Of a stretch of DNA of 11,067 nt, positions 1-6,044 are shown in pieces. Positions within the stretch are counted from its first letter, which is position 1; every line of letters starts with the position of its first letter. The DNA comes from Candidatus Stahliibacteriota bacterium (GTDB taxonomy: Bacteria; Hydrothermota; Tepidihabitantia; B3-TA06): positions 1-11,067 of the forward strand of contig JAUVJT010000058.1 of the NCBI GenBank assembly GCA_030592225.1, in the 5' to 3' direction. A program made the position numbers and the translations under genes. The notes under the pieces are model-generated. The model was not told the origin of the DNA, searched no databases, and saw only the letters and a list, made by a program, of their open reading frames with translations.

Positions 1-1
1 G

Positions 2-1222
2 GCTTTTATACCGGCCAGTCTGGATAAACTCCTTGGAATTTACCTCTTCGTTCGCCTTTGTTACTCCATCTTTGATATTCGCTCGAATCTTACGGTACAG
101 CTTATCTTTCTTACCATAGGTGCGGTTACCGTTCTGGCCGCGGTATTCATGGCAATAGTGCAGAAGGATACCATGCGTCTTCTTGGCTACCATGCGGTCA
201 GTCAGGTGGGATATATGATACTGGGGATTGCCACCGGCACGGTTCTGGGAATCGCAGGTGGATTCTTCCACATGGTTAACAACGCGATTTACAAAAGTTC
301 TCTTTTTCTTACCTCCGGAGCGGTTAAGCGGCAGACCGGAGAGAGCGACCTCGATAAGTTAGGGGGGCTTGCCCGAACCATGCCCATAACATTTTTCTCC
401 TTCCTTATTGCGGCAATGGCCATCTCAGGTGTTCCCCCGCTTAACGGTTTTGTCTCCAAGTGGCTGATTTATCAATCGTTTATAGAACTAGCTAAAACCA
501 ACTCGGTATTTCTGCTGTTTATGATAGCCGGTATGTTCGGCAGTGTGCTTACCCTTGCCTCGTTTCTTAAACTCACTCACTCCATCTTTCTGGGGCATCG
601 TCCTTCGGCAATCAAGGAGGTCAAAGAGGTCTCCTTTACCGGATGGTTCCCGTCCCTGGTTATGGCTCTGGTGTGCATCGCGTTCGGCGTCTTTGCATTC
701 AGACTTCCCTTAAAGTTCCTTGTTTCTCCGGCGCTTCCGGCATCGGTAATTCTCCCTCTGGGACATTTCTCGCCCCTTGCTTTTGTGGCCATACTGTTCG
801 TTATCCTGTCGGTTGGTTTCCTTATCTACCTTATCGGCGGGGCTTACAAGCCTCGTTCACGCAAGGTCTTTTTGGGCGGTGAGGAGTTGACCGAGGAAGA
901 GATGCATTTTTCAGGCACCCATTTCTATTCCTCTCTCAAGAATATCAAGCTCTTCAGCGAATTCTATCGTTTTGCCGAGGGCGGCTCGTTTGACCCCTTC
1001 CATTATATCGAAGGGATGTCCAGGGCCTTTGGCAAGACCCTAAAGAAGGTTGTGGATGATTCCCTTAACACCCTTGTGCGCTACGTCAGGTATTTCTTCA
1101 ATCTTTTGGGCGAAGGATTGAGTCGCCTGCAGACCGGACGCCTTTCCTTTTATCTGGGTTGGATGTTATTCGGAATTTTAATCTTAATTCTACTGCTAGT
1201 TCGAGGAGGTGGTAGTGGCTGA
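2..1222 (+). CDS. Proton/cation antiporter-like membrane subunit (NuoL/MrpA N-terminal type), 5'-partial
   Basis: The reading frame is open from base 2, so the gene begins upstream of the window; 406 residues are visible, and the ATG at 149 is internal. It belongs to the NuoL/NuoM/MrpA/MrpD family of ion-translocating subunits. The visible part starts near the core helix motif PASLDKLLGIY, continues through LLGYHAVSQVGYM, then HMVNNAIYKSS (His ~90, Lys ~98 of the visible part) and GVPPLNGFVSKW (Lys ~153); these histidines and lysines are the type that form the proton path in this family. After the antiporter core comes an unusual, mostly polar stretch of about 100 residues (visible 281-379) and one last hydrophobic helix (382-401), a layout like the NuoL C-terminal extension with its lateral helix. 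It overlaps the next gene, which supplies the MrpA C-terminal domains missing here. It could equally be named as the NuoL-like subunit of a group 4 hydrogenase or related complex. Confidence 0.9.
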   Translation, partial: AFIPASLDKLLGIYLFVRLCYSIFDIRSNLTVQLIFLTIGAVTVLAAVFMAIVQKDTMRLLGYHAVSQVGYMILGIATGTVLGIAGGFFHMVNNAIYKSSLFLTSGAVKRQTGESDLDKLGGLARTMPITFFSFLIAAMAISGVPPLNGFVSKWLIYQSFIELAKTNSVFLLFMIAGMFGSVLTLASFLKLTHSIFLGHRPSAIKEVKEVSFTGWFPSLVMALVCIAFGVFAFRLPLKFLVSPALPASVILPLGHFSPLAFVAILFVILSVGFLIYLIGGAYKPRSRKVFLGGEELTEEEMHFSGTHFYSSLKNIKLFSEFYRFAEGGSFDPFHYIEGMSRAFGKTLKKVVDDSLNTLVRYVRYFFNLLGEGLSRLQTGRLSFYLGWMLFGILILILLLVRGGGSG

Positions 1223-1748
1223 TCTTGTCATTTTATTGATCTTTATGGTCGCGGCTGGAATTGTGGCCGTTGAGATTAAAGATCTTCTCGCTTCGGCAAT
1301 TGCACTGGGCGCGGTTGGATTTGCCGTGGCCATTGGATTCATACGACTTGCCGCACCCGATTTGGCCATAGTTCAGATTGTGATAGAGGTGCTCTCGGTG
1401 GTTTTCTTCGTGGCCGTTATTCTTAAAACCACGCACGTGGATTCGGCTGCAGGGCGGGCCTATAAAGGAGCCGATATCTTTACTTTTGTCGTATTCGGCG
1501 TATTTGCATTCGTTTTCATATTCTTCAGCGTCAAGCTTTTGTTGAGCTTTGCTCCAATGGATCGCGCTCTTGGCCCGGTTGCAAACCACTACCTTACCCA
1601 GGGCTTGGCTGAAACCGGAGCCGTAAACCGCGTTACTGCCGTGGTACTCGACTATAGGGCATTGGATACCCTTGGTGAGGCCACGGTGCTTTTTACCGCG
1701 GTAATTGGCGCGCTTTCAGTCCTCAGGCTTGAAGGGAGAAAGAAATGA
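1215..1748 (+). CDS. MbhD/MbhE-like subunit (separate C-terminal part of MrpA)
   Basis: A 177-residue membrane protein matching the MrpA C-terminal domains that are separate subunits (MbhD, MbhE) in archaeal membrane-bound hydrogenases. The N-terminal half has AVEIKDLLASA (18-28) and APDLAIVQIVIE (47-58), with a membrane glutamate at 58, typical of the MbhD/DUF4040 domain. The C-terminal half ends in DYRALDTLGEATVLF (146-160), the MbhE signature, and a final helix. About five membrane helices are expected. Role, from family knowledge: part of the ion-translocating membrane module next to the large antiporter subunit. I chose GTG 1215 because the Shine-Dalgarno sequence GAGGAGG (1203-1209) is 5 bases upstream; GTG 1209 overlaps that site. 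It overlaps the previous gene by 8 bases and the next by 4 (ATGA). In most Mrp operons this segment is fused to MrpA; here it is a free protein. Confidence 0.88.
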   Translation: MADLVILLIFMVAAGIVAVEIKDLLASAIALGAVGFAVAIGFIRLAAPDLAIVQIVIEVLSVVFFVAVILKTTHVDSAAGRAYKGADIFTFVVFGVFAFVFIFFSVKLLLSFAPMDRALGPVANHYLTQGLAETGAVNRVTAVVLDYRALDTLGEATVLFTAVIGALSVLRLEGRKK

Positions 1749-2182
1749 GTGGTATGACGCCCATAGTTAAGGTTGTTGCCCGTATTGTTGGAGGATTTGT
1801 CTTTCTTTTCGGCTGCTACGTCATACTTTACGGACACCTCTCTCCCGGGGGCGGGTTTGCCGGCGGTGCGGTGCTGGCCGCGGGTTTCATGCTCTTAAGA
1901 CTCGCCTTTGGAACAACGGCAAAGCAGGAAAAAAGCACTTCAATATCTTCATCTGTGTTTGAAAGCACCGGCGGGTTAATGTTTCTTCTGATTGCCATTC
2001 TTGGACTTTTCGTTGGCGGATACTTCTTTGCCAATCTCTTTCCTTCTTTCGGCACCCCCGGTCTCCTGGTTTCGGCAGGCTCCATACCCCTTGCCAATAT
2101 TGCCATTGCTATCAAGGTGGGTGCGGCGGTGATTTCTGTCTTCGTTCTATTGGCATCAACTAAATACATATTCAAGGAGTGA
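1745..2182 (+). CDS. mrpB: MrpB/MnhB-family Na+/H+ antiporter subunit
   Basis: A 145-residue protein with four hydrophobic segments, the usual size and topology of MrpB/MnhB (MbhF in hydrogenases). The diagnostic motif HLSPGGGFAGG lies at 31-41, straight after the first membrane helix. MrpB is a small integral membrane subunit needed for Mrp complex assembly and Na+/H+ exchange; it has no known catalytic residues of its own. The start ATG 1745 overlaps the previous stop (ATGA) and is preceded by AGGGAG (1733-1738); a second ATG at 1754 in the same frame is less well placed. Assignment to the family is strong. Whether the complex moves sodium or protons cannot be told from this subunit. Confidence 0.92.
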   Translation: MSGMTPIVKVVARIVGGFVFLFGCYVILYGHLSPGGGFAGGAVLAAGFMLLRLAFGTTAKQEKSTSISSSVFESTGGLMFLLIAILGLFVGGYFFANLFPSFGTPGLLVSAGSIPLANIAIAIKVGAAVISVFVLLASTKYIFKE

Positions 2183-2186
2183 TGCG

Positions 2187-2525
2187 GTGATTGTACTGGT
2201 TATTTCATTGGCTTTGTTTCTGGTGGGGCTTTACGCCATCATCACCAAGCGTAATATGATCAAGGTGGCTATCGGGTTCTCGCTCATGGAGTACGCAGTT
2301 AACTTCCTGCTCGCCATAGTGGGATTTCGTCCCGGAGCGCTTCCACCCATTCTCAAAGCGGTTGAAGTCGGCAAGGTTTATGCAGATCCTCTGCCTCAGG
2401 CTCTGGTGCTTACTTCAATCGTGATTGGCCTGGGGGTTACCGCTTTCCTGCTCGCACTGGCATTAAGACTCTACAACCGGATTGGAAGCTTTGATCTTGA
2501 AGAAATTCAAAGGCTGAAAGGGTAG
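2187..2525 (+). CDS. mrpC: MrpC/MnhC-family subunit (NuoK-like)
   Basis: A 112-residue, three-helix protein of the MrpC/NuoK family (MbhG in hydrogenases). The characteristic segment DPLPQALVLTSIVIG is at 67-81, preceded by the NuoK-like helix FSLMEYAVNFLLA (31-43), whose acidic residue E35 lies in the membrane. In complex I and Mrp complexes this subunit forms part of the ion path between the antiporter-like subunits and the rest of the membrane arm. The start is GTG 2187: AAGGAG (2174-2179) is 7 bases upstream, while ATG 2182 in another frame runs into a stop after two codons. It follows mrpB after 4 bases and precedes mrpD by 4 bases. The charged C-terminal tail (LYNRIGSFDLEEIQRLKG) is typical for the family. 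Confidence 0.93.
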   Translation: MIVLVISLALFLVGLYAIITKRNMIKVAIGFSLMEYAVNFLLAIVGFRPGALPPILKAVEVGKVYADPLPQALVLTSIVIGLGVTAFLLALALRLYNRIGSFDLEEIQRLKG

Positions 2526-2529
2526 TGTG

Positions 2530-4038
2530 ATGAAGATATTTCCCGTTCTCTTAATCGCCATTCCTCTGGGCGCCGCTTTTCTAGTGCCTATCTGCTTTAA
2601 GATCTGGAGACGTTTGGCCGAAATCATCACCGGGCTGGCCGTTGCGGCTGTTCTGGCCCTGAGCGTATATCTGGCCCTGTTTCTTCCCGCAGGTCAACCT
2701 CTGGTGTATCTTTTTGGCAACTGGCCTATTCCTATAGGTATCATGTTCGTGGTGGATAAGCTGTCGGCGTTCATGCTCGTGGTTGTGGCGATTTTGGTGT
2801 TCCTTTCCTACGTTTATGCAACCAAGTACATGGATCACTTTACCGGGCCGGGTAAATTCTACACCCTGTATCTTTTGATGCTTGTCGGGATGCTCGGTGT
2901 GGTAATGACCGGCGACCTGTTTAATATGTTCGTGTTCATGGAGATTGCCGCCATTGCGTCCTATGCCCTGGTTGCTTTCGGTACAGAACCCGAAGAGTTG
3001 GAAGCAGGTTTCAAGTACATGGTTATGGGTGAGATAGCCAGTCTTATGATACTTCTGGCAATTGCATTCATCTATGCAGGCACCGGGACTCTTAACCTGG
3101 CCGACCTTTCCCAGGCATTCGCCGTCATGGATAAGACCCCCGGGTTTTACTTCGTGCTGGTTCTTCTGGTGTTCGGGTTCTCGCTTAAGGCCGCACTGGC
3201 GCCGTTTATCTCCTGGCTCCCCGACGCTCATCCTGCAGCGCCTGCGCCGGTATCGGCATTGCTTTCCGGTGTTTTGGTTAAGGTACTAGGTATCTACGCC
3301 CTGGCTCGTGTCATCTTTAACGTCTACGGGTTCTCTCGTGCGAGCGATCCGCTGGTTCTCAACGTTTTCGTAATCCTGGGACTTGCATCCATAGTAATAG
3401 GAGGCCTGCTGGCGCTTCGTCAGAAAGACTACAAGAGGCTTCTGGCCGACTCTACACTCAGTCAGGTGGGGTATATAGTTCTGGCTCTGGGTATTGGCAA
3501 CGAATTTGCCCTTATTGGCGCGCTCGCTCACATACTGTCTCACGCTCTTGGAAAGGGACTCCTGTTTCTTACCGCCGGCGCCGTAGAGTACCGGGTGGGG
3601 GAGCGTGACCTAACCAAGTTTTCCGGCGGGCTGGGTAAACAAATGCCCTGGACTTCGTTGTCCTATAATCTTGGCGCCCTTTCAGTGGCCGGTATGCCTC
3701 CCTTTTTGGGCTTCTTCTCCAAACTGTTTATCATCCTGGGAGCCGTGCAAGCGGGTATGATTATACCTGCGGTGGTGGCCGGTCTCTTTGCCGTGGTGAC
3801 TCTTGGTTACCTGCTAAAGATTACCAATAAGGTGTTCTGGGGCAAGGAAGGCGTCAAAGGCATAAAGGAAGCTCCATTCGTGATGGTTCTGGCCATGGTT
3901 TGTTTGGTTGCGCTTCTGCTTGGAGGAGGAGTGTTCTTCTTCTGGCTTAAACCCAATCTCCTACAACCTGCAGCCGATGTTTTGCTGCAAGGAGTTAAAT
4001 ATGCCGAGATTGTATTCAGGATAGGAGCGGGAGGTTAG
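2530..4038 (+). CDS. mrpD: MrpD/MnhD-family antiporter subunit (NuoM/NuoN-like)
   Basis: A 502-residue, full-length polytopic protein of the proton-translocating family (PF00361 type), about 14 helices. Conserved pump residues are visible: a glutamate in TM5 (FVFMEIAAIASYA, E138), a lysine in TM7 (FSLKAALAPF, K220), the PDAHPAAPAPVSALLSG motif with H234, K251 at the broken helix, HILSHALGKGLLFL (H335, H339, K342), and GMPPFLGFFSKL with K398 in the TM12 region. This is the MrpD/MbhH branch, the second antiporter-like pump of the complex next to the truncated one at the left edge. ATG 2530 is preferred over GTG 2527 because AAAGGG (2517-2522) lies 7 bases before it; the choice changes one residue. 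The stop is one base before mrpE. Confidence 0.95.
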   Translation: MKIFPVLLIAIPLGAAFLVPICFKIWRRLAEIITGLAVAAVLALSVYLALFLPAGQPLVYLFGNWPIPIGIMFVVDKLSAFMLVVVAILVFLSYVYATKYMDHFTGPGKFYTLYLLMLVGMLGVVMTGDLFNMFVFMEIAAIASYALVAFGTEPEELEAGFKYMVMGEIASLMILLAIAFIYAGTGTLNLADLSQAFAVMDKTPGFYFVLVLLVFGFSLKAALAPFISWLPDAHPAAPAPVSALLSGVLVKVLGIYALARVIFNVYGFSRASDPLVLNVFVILGLASIVIGGLLALRQKDYKRLLADSTLSQVGYIVLALGIGNEFALIGALAHILSHALGKGLLFLTAGAVEYRVGERDLTKFSGGLGKQMPWTSLSYNLGALSVAGMPPFLGFFSKLFIILGAVQAGMIIPAVVAGLFAVVTLGYLLKITNKVFWGKEGVKGIKEAPFVMVLAMVCLVALLLGGGVFFFWLKPNLLQPAADVLLQGVKYAEIVFRIGAGG

Positions 4039-4039
4039 T

Positions 4040-4537
4040 ATGCGGCGTATTGTTCTTTTTGTTTTCGCCTACGGTTTATGGCTATTGTTAACCTTGCCCA
4101 GTGGGCAGGATTGGCCGGTTTTTGTCGCAGGCGGTGTGGTGGCTGTCTTGACCGCCATCTTCTTTGGAGGGGAATTTTCCCACAGACCCCTATCCTTTCT
4201 TAATCCCCGCCGCTGGTTCTGGGGCATACTCTACATTCCCGTGTTCCTGTGGCATATGCTGGTAGCCAATCTCGACGTGGCTTTTCGCGTTCTTCATCCC
4301 GATTGTCCTGTCAGGCCCGGAATCGTAAAGGTTAGGACCGCGCTTAAGACCGATGTGGCCAGGGCATTTCTTGCCAACTCTATCACCCTGACTCCCGGAA
4401 CCATGACCATTGACATTGATGACGACATCCTTTACGTTCATTGGATTGATGTCTTTGAAGATGGAGAAAACATAGAGGCCAACACAAAGGCCATAGCAGC
4501 GGATTTTGAGAAATACTTGAGGAGGATCTTCGAATGA
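4040..4537 (+). CDS. mrpE: MrpE/MnhE-family subunit
   Basis: A 165-residue protein of the MnhE family (PF01899; MbhA in hydrogenases). Two N-terminal hydrophobic hairpins (about 3-20 and 26-43) and a third (about 60-77) are followed by a cytoplasmic alpha/beta domain with the family motif LANSITLTPGT (111-121) and the strand TMTIDIDDDILYVHWIDV (121-138). MrpE subunits are small accessory membrane proteins at the outer edge of the Mrp module, needed for full antiport activity. A strong purine-rich ribosome site, GGAGCGGGAGG (4024-4034), precedes ATG 4040. It starts one base after mrpD and overlaps mrpF by four bases (ATGA), consistent with translational coupling. Nothing looks damaged. Confidence 0.93.
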   Translation: MRRIVLFVFAYGLWLLLTLPSGQDWPVFVAGGVVAVLTAIFFGGEFSHRPLSFLNPRRWFWGILYIPVFLWHMLVANLDVAFRVLHPDCPVRPGIVKVRTALKTDVARAFLANSITLTPGTMTIDIDDDILYVHWIDVFEDGENIEANTKAIAADFEKYLRRIFE

Positions 4538-4800
4538 GTGTTCTCTCGTTAGGTATTCAAATAGTTCTTGGAATTGCGGCTTTCTTGTGCCTGTTTCGTA
4601 TCTTCAAGGGGCCGACGATTGCCGACCGCATGGTTGGCGTAGATATCATGGGAATACTTTTTGTTGGAATAACCGCTCTCACAGGTATTCTCTACGACCT
4701 TCCTTACCTGATAGATATTGCGATTGCTCTTGCCCTGATTAGCTTTGTGGCCACTCTTGCCCTGGCAAAATATCTTGAACGGAGGACGCTCGATGACTGA
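4534..4800 (+). CDS. mrpF: MrpF/MnhF-family subunit
   Basis: An 88-residue, three-helix protein of the MrpF family (MbhB in hydrogenases). The family signature GPTIADRMVGVD is at 26-37 between helices 1 and 2, and a conserved membrane aspartate sits in the third helix (LIDIAIALALISFVATLALAKYLE, D61). In Mrp structures the E-F-G subunits form the sodium-path end of the module; here that role is inferred from family membership. The ATG at 4534 overlaps the mrpE stop, with GAGGAG about 6 bases before it (within AAATACTTGAGGAGGATCTTCG). Its last 8 bases overlap mrpG. Length is standard for the family. Confidence 0.92.
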   Translation: MSVLSLGIQIVLGIAAFLCLFRIFKGPTIADRMVGVDIMGILFVGITALTGILYDLPYLIDIAIALALISFVATLALAKYLERRTLDD

Positions 4801-5203
4801 TATTGTTCAGACTATAGGTTATATCGTTATCGCGGTGGGTGTGCTGTTTGATCTTCTGGGAGCCGTTGGTTTGGTCCGCTTTCCCGACGTTTACAATCGC
4901 CTGCAGTCGGCAACCAAGAGCGTTACTTTGGGAACGCTGGGGATTATGATCGGCATTTTTATCGTAAAGGGATTTTCTCCCCTGGGGATCAAGGCAATTA
5001 TTTGCGGCGTTTTCCTTTTGCTTACCGCACCGGTTTCAGCCCACGCCCTTTCCCGCGGCTCGCTTCGTTTTGGAGCAAAAATGTGGAAAGGCACGGTAGT
5101 TGACGCTTACGGTAAGGATAAACTCGGAGGTCCCCAGATTGCATCTGAGGAGGCCGAAAGCGAGGAAACTGAGAGCAAGGAGAATGACGATGAAGTGGCC
5201 TAA
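4793..5203 (+). CDS. mrpG: MrpG/MnhG-family subunit with long acidic tail
   Basis: A 136-residue protein of the MrpG family (PF03334; MbhC in hydrogenases). It has three membrane helices; the motif RFPDVYNRLQSATKS (29-43) and TAPVSAHALSRGS (78-90) are diagnostic. After the usual end of the family near residue 105 there is an extra hydrophilic tail of about 30 residues, rich in Glu and Asp (roughly 118-136), which is probably cytoplasmic and disordered. ATG 4793 is chosen because GGAGG (4781-4785) precedes it by 7 bases; extending upstream to 4745 would only translate mrpF sequence in the wrong frame. The gene overlaps mrpF by 8 bases and the ferredoxin gene by 14 bases, so the acidic tail codons also carry the ribosome binding site of the next gene. 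Confidence 0.92.
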   Translation: MTDIVQTIGYIVIAVGVLFDLLGAVGLVRFPDVYNRLQSATKSVTLGTLGIMIGIFIVKGFSPLGIKAIICGVFLLLTAPVSAHALSRGSLRFGAKMWKGTVVDAYGKDKLGGPQIASEEAESEETESKENDDEVA

Positions 5204-5798
5204 GCTCAGGGAACTTGGCGAGGCGATGCGTTCGCTTTTCTCAGCGCCCTATACCACCAAGTTTCCCAAAAAGATAAGCCTGCCTCCTCCAAGGTTCCGC
5301 GGAGTTATTGTTTTTGAGGAGGACAAATGTATCGGATGCGGTGCATGCGTTGAGGTTTGTCCTGCCAAGGCGCGTACCCTTGAGGATGATCTTGAGAAAG
5401 GCATCAGGCACGTAGTTTACCTGAAGGATATGTGCATTTACTGCGGGCAGTGCGTGGCCTATTGCACGACCAAAGAGGGTATCAGGCACACCCTTGATTA
5501 CGATCTCAGCTTCGTTGACAAGGAAGCTTACCGCGATGAGATAGAAAAGGAACTTCTTTTCTGCGAACGCTGCGGCAAGGTCATTACCACCCGAGAGCAC
5601 CTCAACTGGATTGCCAGACGAGTTGGAGAGCTTGCTTACTCCAATCCTACCCTGGTTATAGCGCGCCAAAGCAGCCTGGATACGGTTCAGATGGGGGCAA
5701 AGCGTAAAGACGCCGAGCCATATCGCAGCGATCACCAGCGCTTGCTCTGTCCGGATTGCAGGCGAGAGGTTGTCCTTAACGAACTCTGGGGATATTAG
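5190..5798 (+). CDS. HycF/EchF/MbhN-like 2x[4Fe-4S] electron-transfer subunit with extra C-terminal CxxC pairs
   Basis: A 202-residue, NuoI-like ferredoxin subunit. The N-terminal segment (FSAPYTTKFPKK, then PPRFRGVIVFEEDKC) is the usual lead-in of the NuoI/HycF/MbhN family. Two classical clusters follow: C47, C50, C53, C57 and C82, C85, C88, C92 (the second followed by Thr instead of Pro). Beyond the ferredoxin fold two further pairs occur, CERC (C125, C128) and CPDC (C187, C190), which could bind zinc or iron. Role by family: passes electrons between ferredoxin or another donor and the proximal cluster of a complex I-like or group 4 hydrogenase peripheral arm, on the cytoplasmic side. ATG 5190 has AAGGAG (5177-5182) 7 bases upstream; ATG 5184 is too close to that site, and still earlier starts lie inside mrpG. 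It is the last gene of the operon. The presence of this protein ties the Mrp genes to a redox complex instead of a stand-alone antiporter. Confidence 0.9.
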   Translation: MKWPKLRELGEAMRSLFSAPYTTKFPKKISLPPPRFRGVIVFEEDKCIGCGACVEVCPAKARTLEDDLEKGIRHVVYLKDMCIYCGQCVAYCTTKEGIRHTLDYDLSFVDKEAYRDEIEKELLFCERCGKVITTREHLNWIARRVGELAYSNPTLVIARQSSLDTVQMGAKRKDAEPYRSDHQRLLCPDCRREVVLNELWGY

Positions 5799-5843
5799 CT
5801 CCCCGCACTATCACATATTCTTTGTGCTTGTGCAGTAGGGGAG
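5799..5843 (+). other. Possible RNA stem-loop immediately after the operon's last stop codon
   Basis: Directly after the ferredoxin stop, CTCCCCGCAC (5799-5808) can pair with GTGC (5830-5833) and GGGGAG (5838-5843), leaving a four-base AGTA bulge; an inner CACA/TGTG pairing is possible in the loop. No T-run follows, so it is not a textbook terminator by itself. It may protect the 3' end of the operon mRNA or act with the hairpin 40 bases further on. Seen by eye only; no folding energy was computed. Confidence 0.35.
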
Positions 5844-5884
5844 ATGCTTACATGAAATCATTTAGCACGGATTGTCTGAGCAAA

Positions 5885-5914
5885 AAAGGAGGTTCCTGAC
5901 CAGGAACCTCCTTT
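5885..5914. terminator. Perfect 14-bp hairpin, probable bidirectional terminator
   Basis: AAAGGAGGTTCCTG (5885-5898) is the exact reverse complement of CAGGAACCTCCTTT (5901-5914), separated by two bases. On the + strand the stem ends in CCTTT, followed by a weak U-rich stretch (CCAATTTTAA). On the - strand the stem is followed by a clean T6 tract, the complement of A6 at 5882-5887. It lies 86 bases after the ferredoxin stop and about 55 bases before the next promoter, which fits termination of the Mrp operon. The stronger U tract faces the minus strand, so it may also stop antisense transcription entering the operon. Confidence 0.75.
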
Positions 5915-5965
5915 CCAATTTTAACTTGGGATTTTCCTTCCAGCGGTGATGATATTTTCAGAGCG

Positions 5966-6044
5966 CCCCCTTGACAACATCCTATTATAGCCTATTATCA
6001 TAGAAGAGACCGAGAAACGAAAAAAAGGAGGAAAGCATGAAGAA
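5966..6044 (+). repeat. Promoter-leader-start cassette, copy 1 (direct repeat with 10254-10331)
   Basis: This segment matches 10254-10331. The first 22 bases (CCCCCTTGACAA and following, 5966-5987) are identical, then 13 versus 12 diverged bases around the -10 box, then 44 identical bases from 6001 through the leader, A7 run, AGGAGG site and ATGAAGAA. Similarity falls off after the third codon at the DNA level, although the encoded proteins stay related. This shows that the two repeat-protein genes were duplicated with their control region, or that the region is under selection for a common signal. Confidence 0.9.
5971..5998 (+). promoter_or_regulatory. Sigma70-type promoter of the 454-aa repeat-protein gene
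   Basis: Consensus -35 TTGACA (5971-5976), a 16-base spacer and -10 TATTAT (5993-5998). Transcription would start near 6005, giving a leader of about 32 bases that contains an A7 run and AGGAGG (6027-6032) before ATG 6037. The same arrangement precedes the paralogue at 10324, which supports both predictions. Confidence 0.8.

Noticed and set aside
577..792. Minus-strand open frame inside the first antiporter gene
   Set aside because: It lies entirely antisense to a strongly recognisable coding region, has no ribosome site and its peptide is not protein-like. The same applies to the antisense frames at 1233-1589, 1828-2175, 2581-3231, 3286-3543, 4190-4441, 4891-5094 and 5241-5735.
4745..4792. 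Upstream extension of mrpG from ATG 4745
   Set aside because: This would translate mrpF codons in a second frame; family alignment begins at MTDIVQ and GGAGG precedes ATG 4793.
5100..5189. Long N-terminal extension of the ferredoxin subunit from ATG 5100
   Set aside because: The added residues are a basic shadow of the acidic MrpG tail. ATG 5190 has a well-spaced AAGGAG and matches the usual family start.
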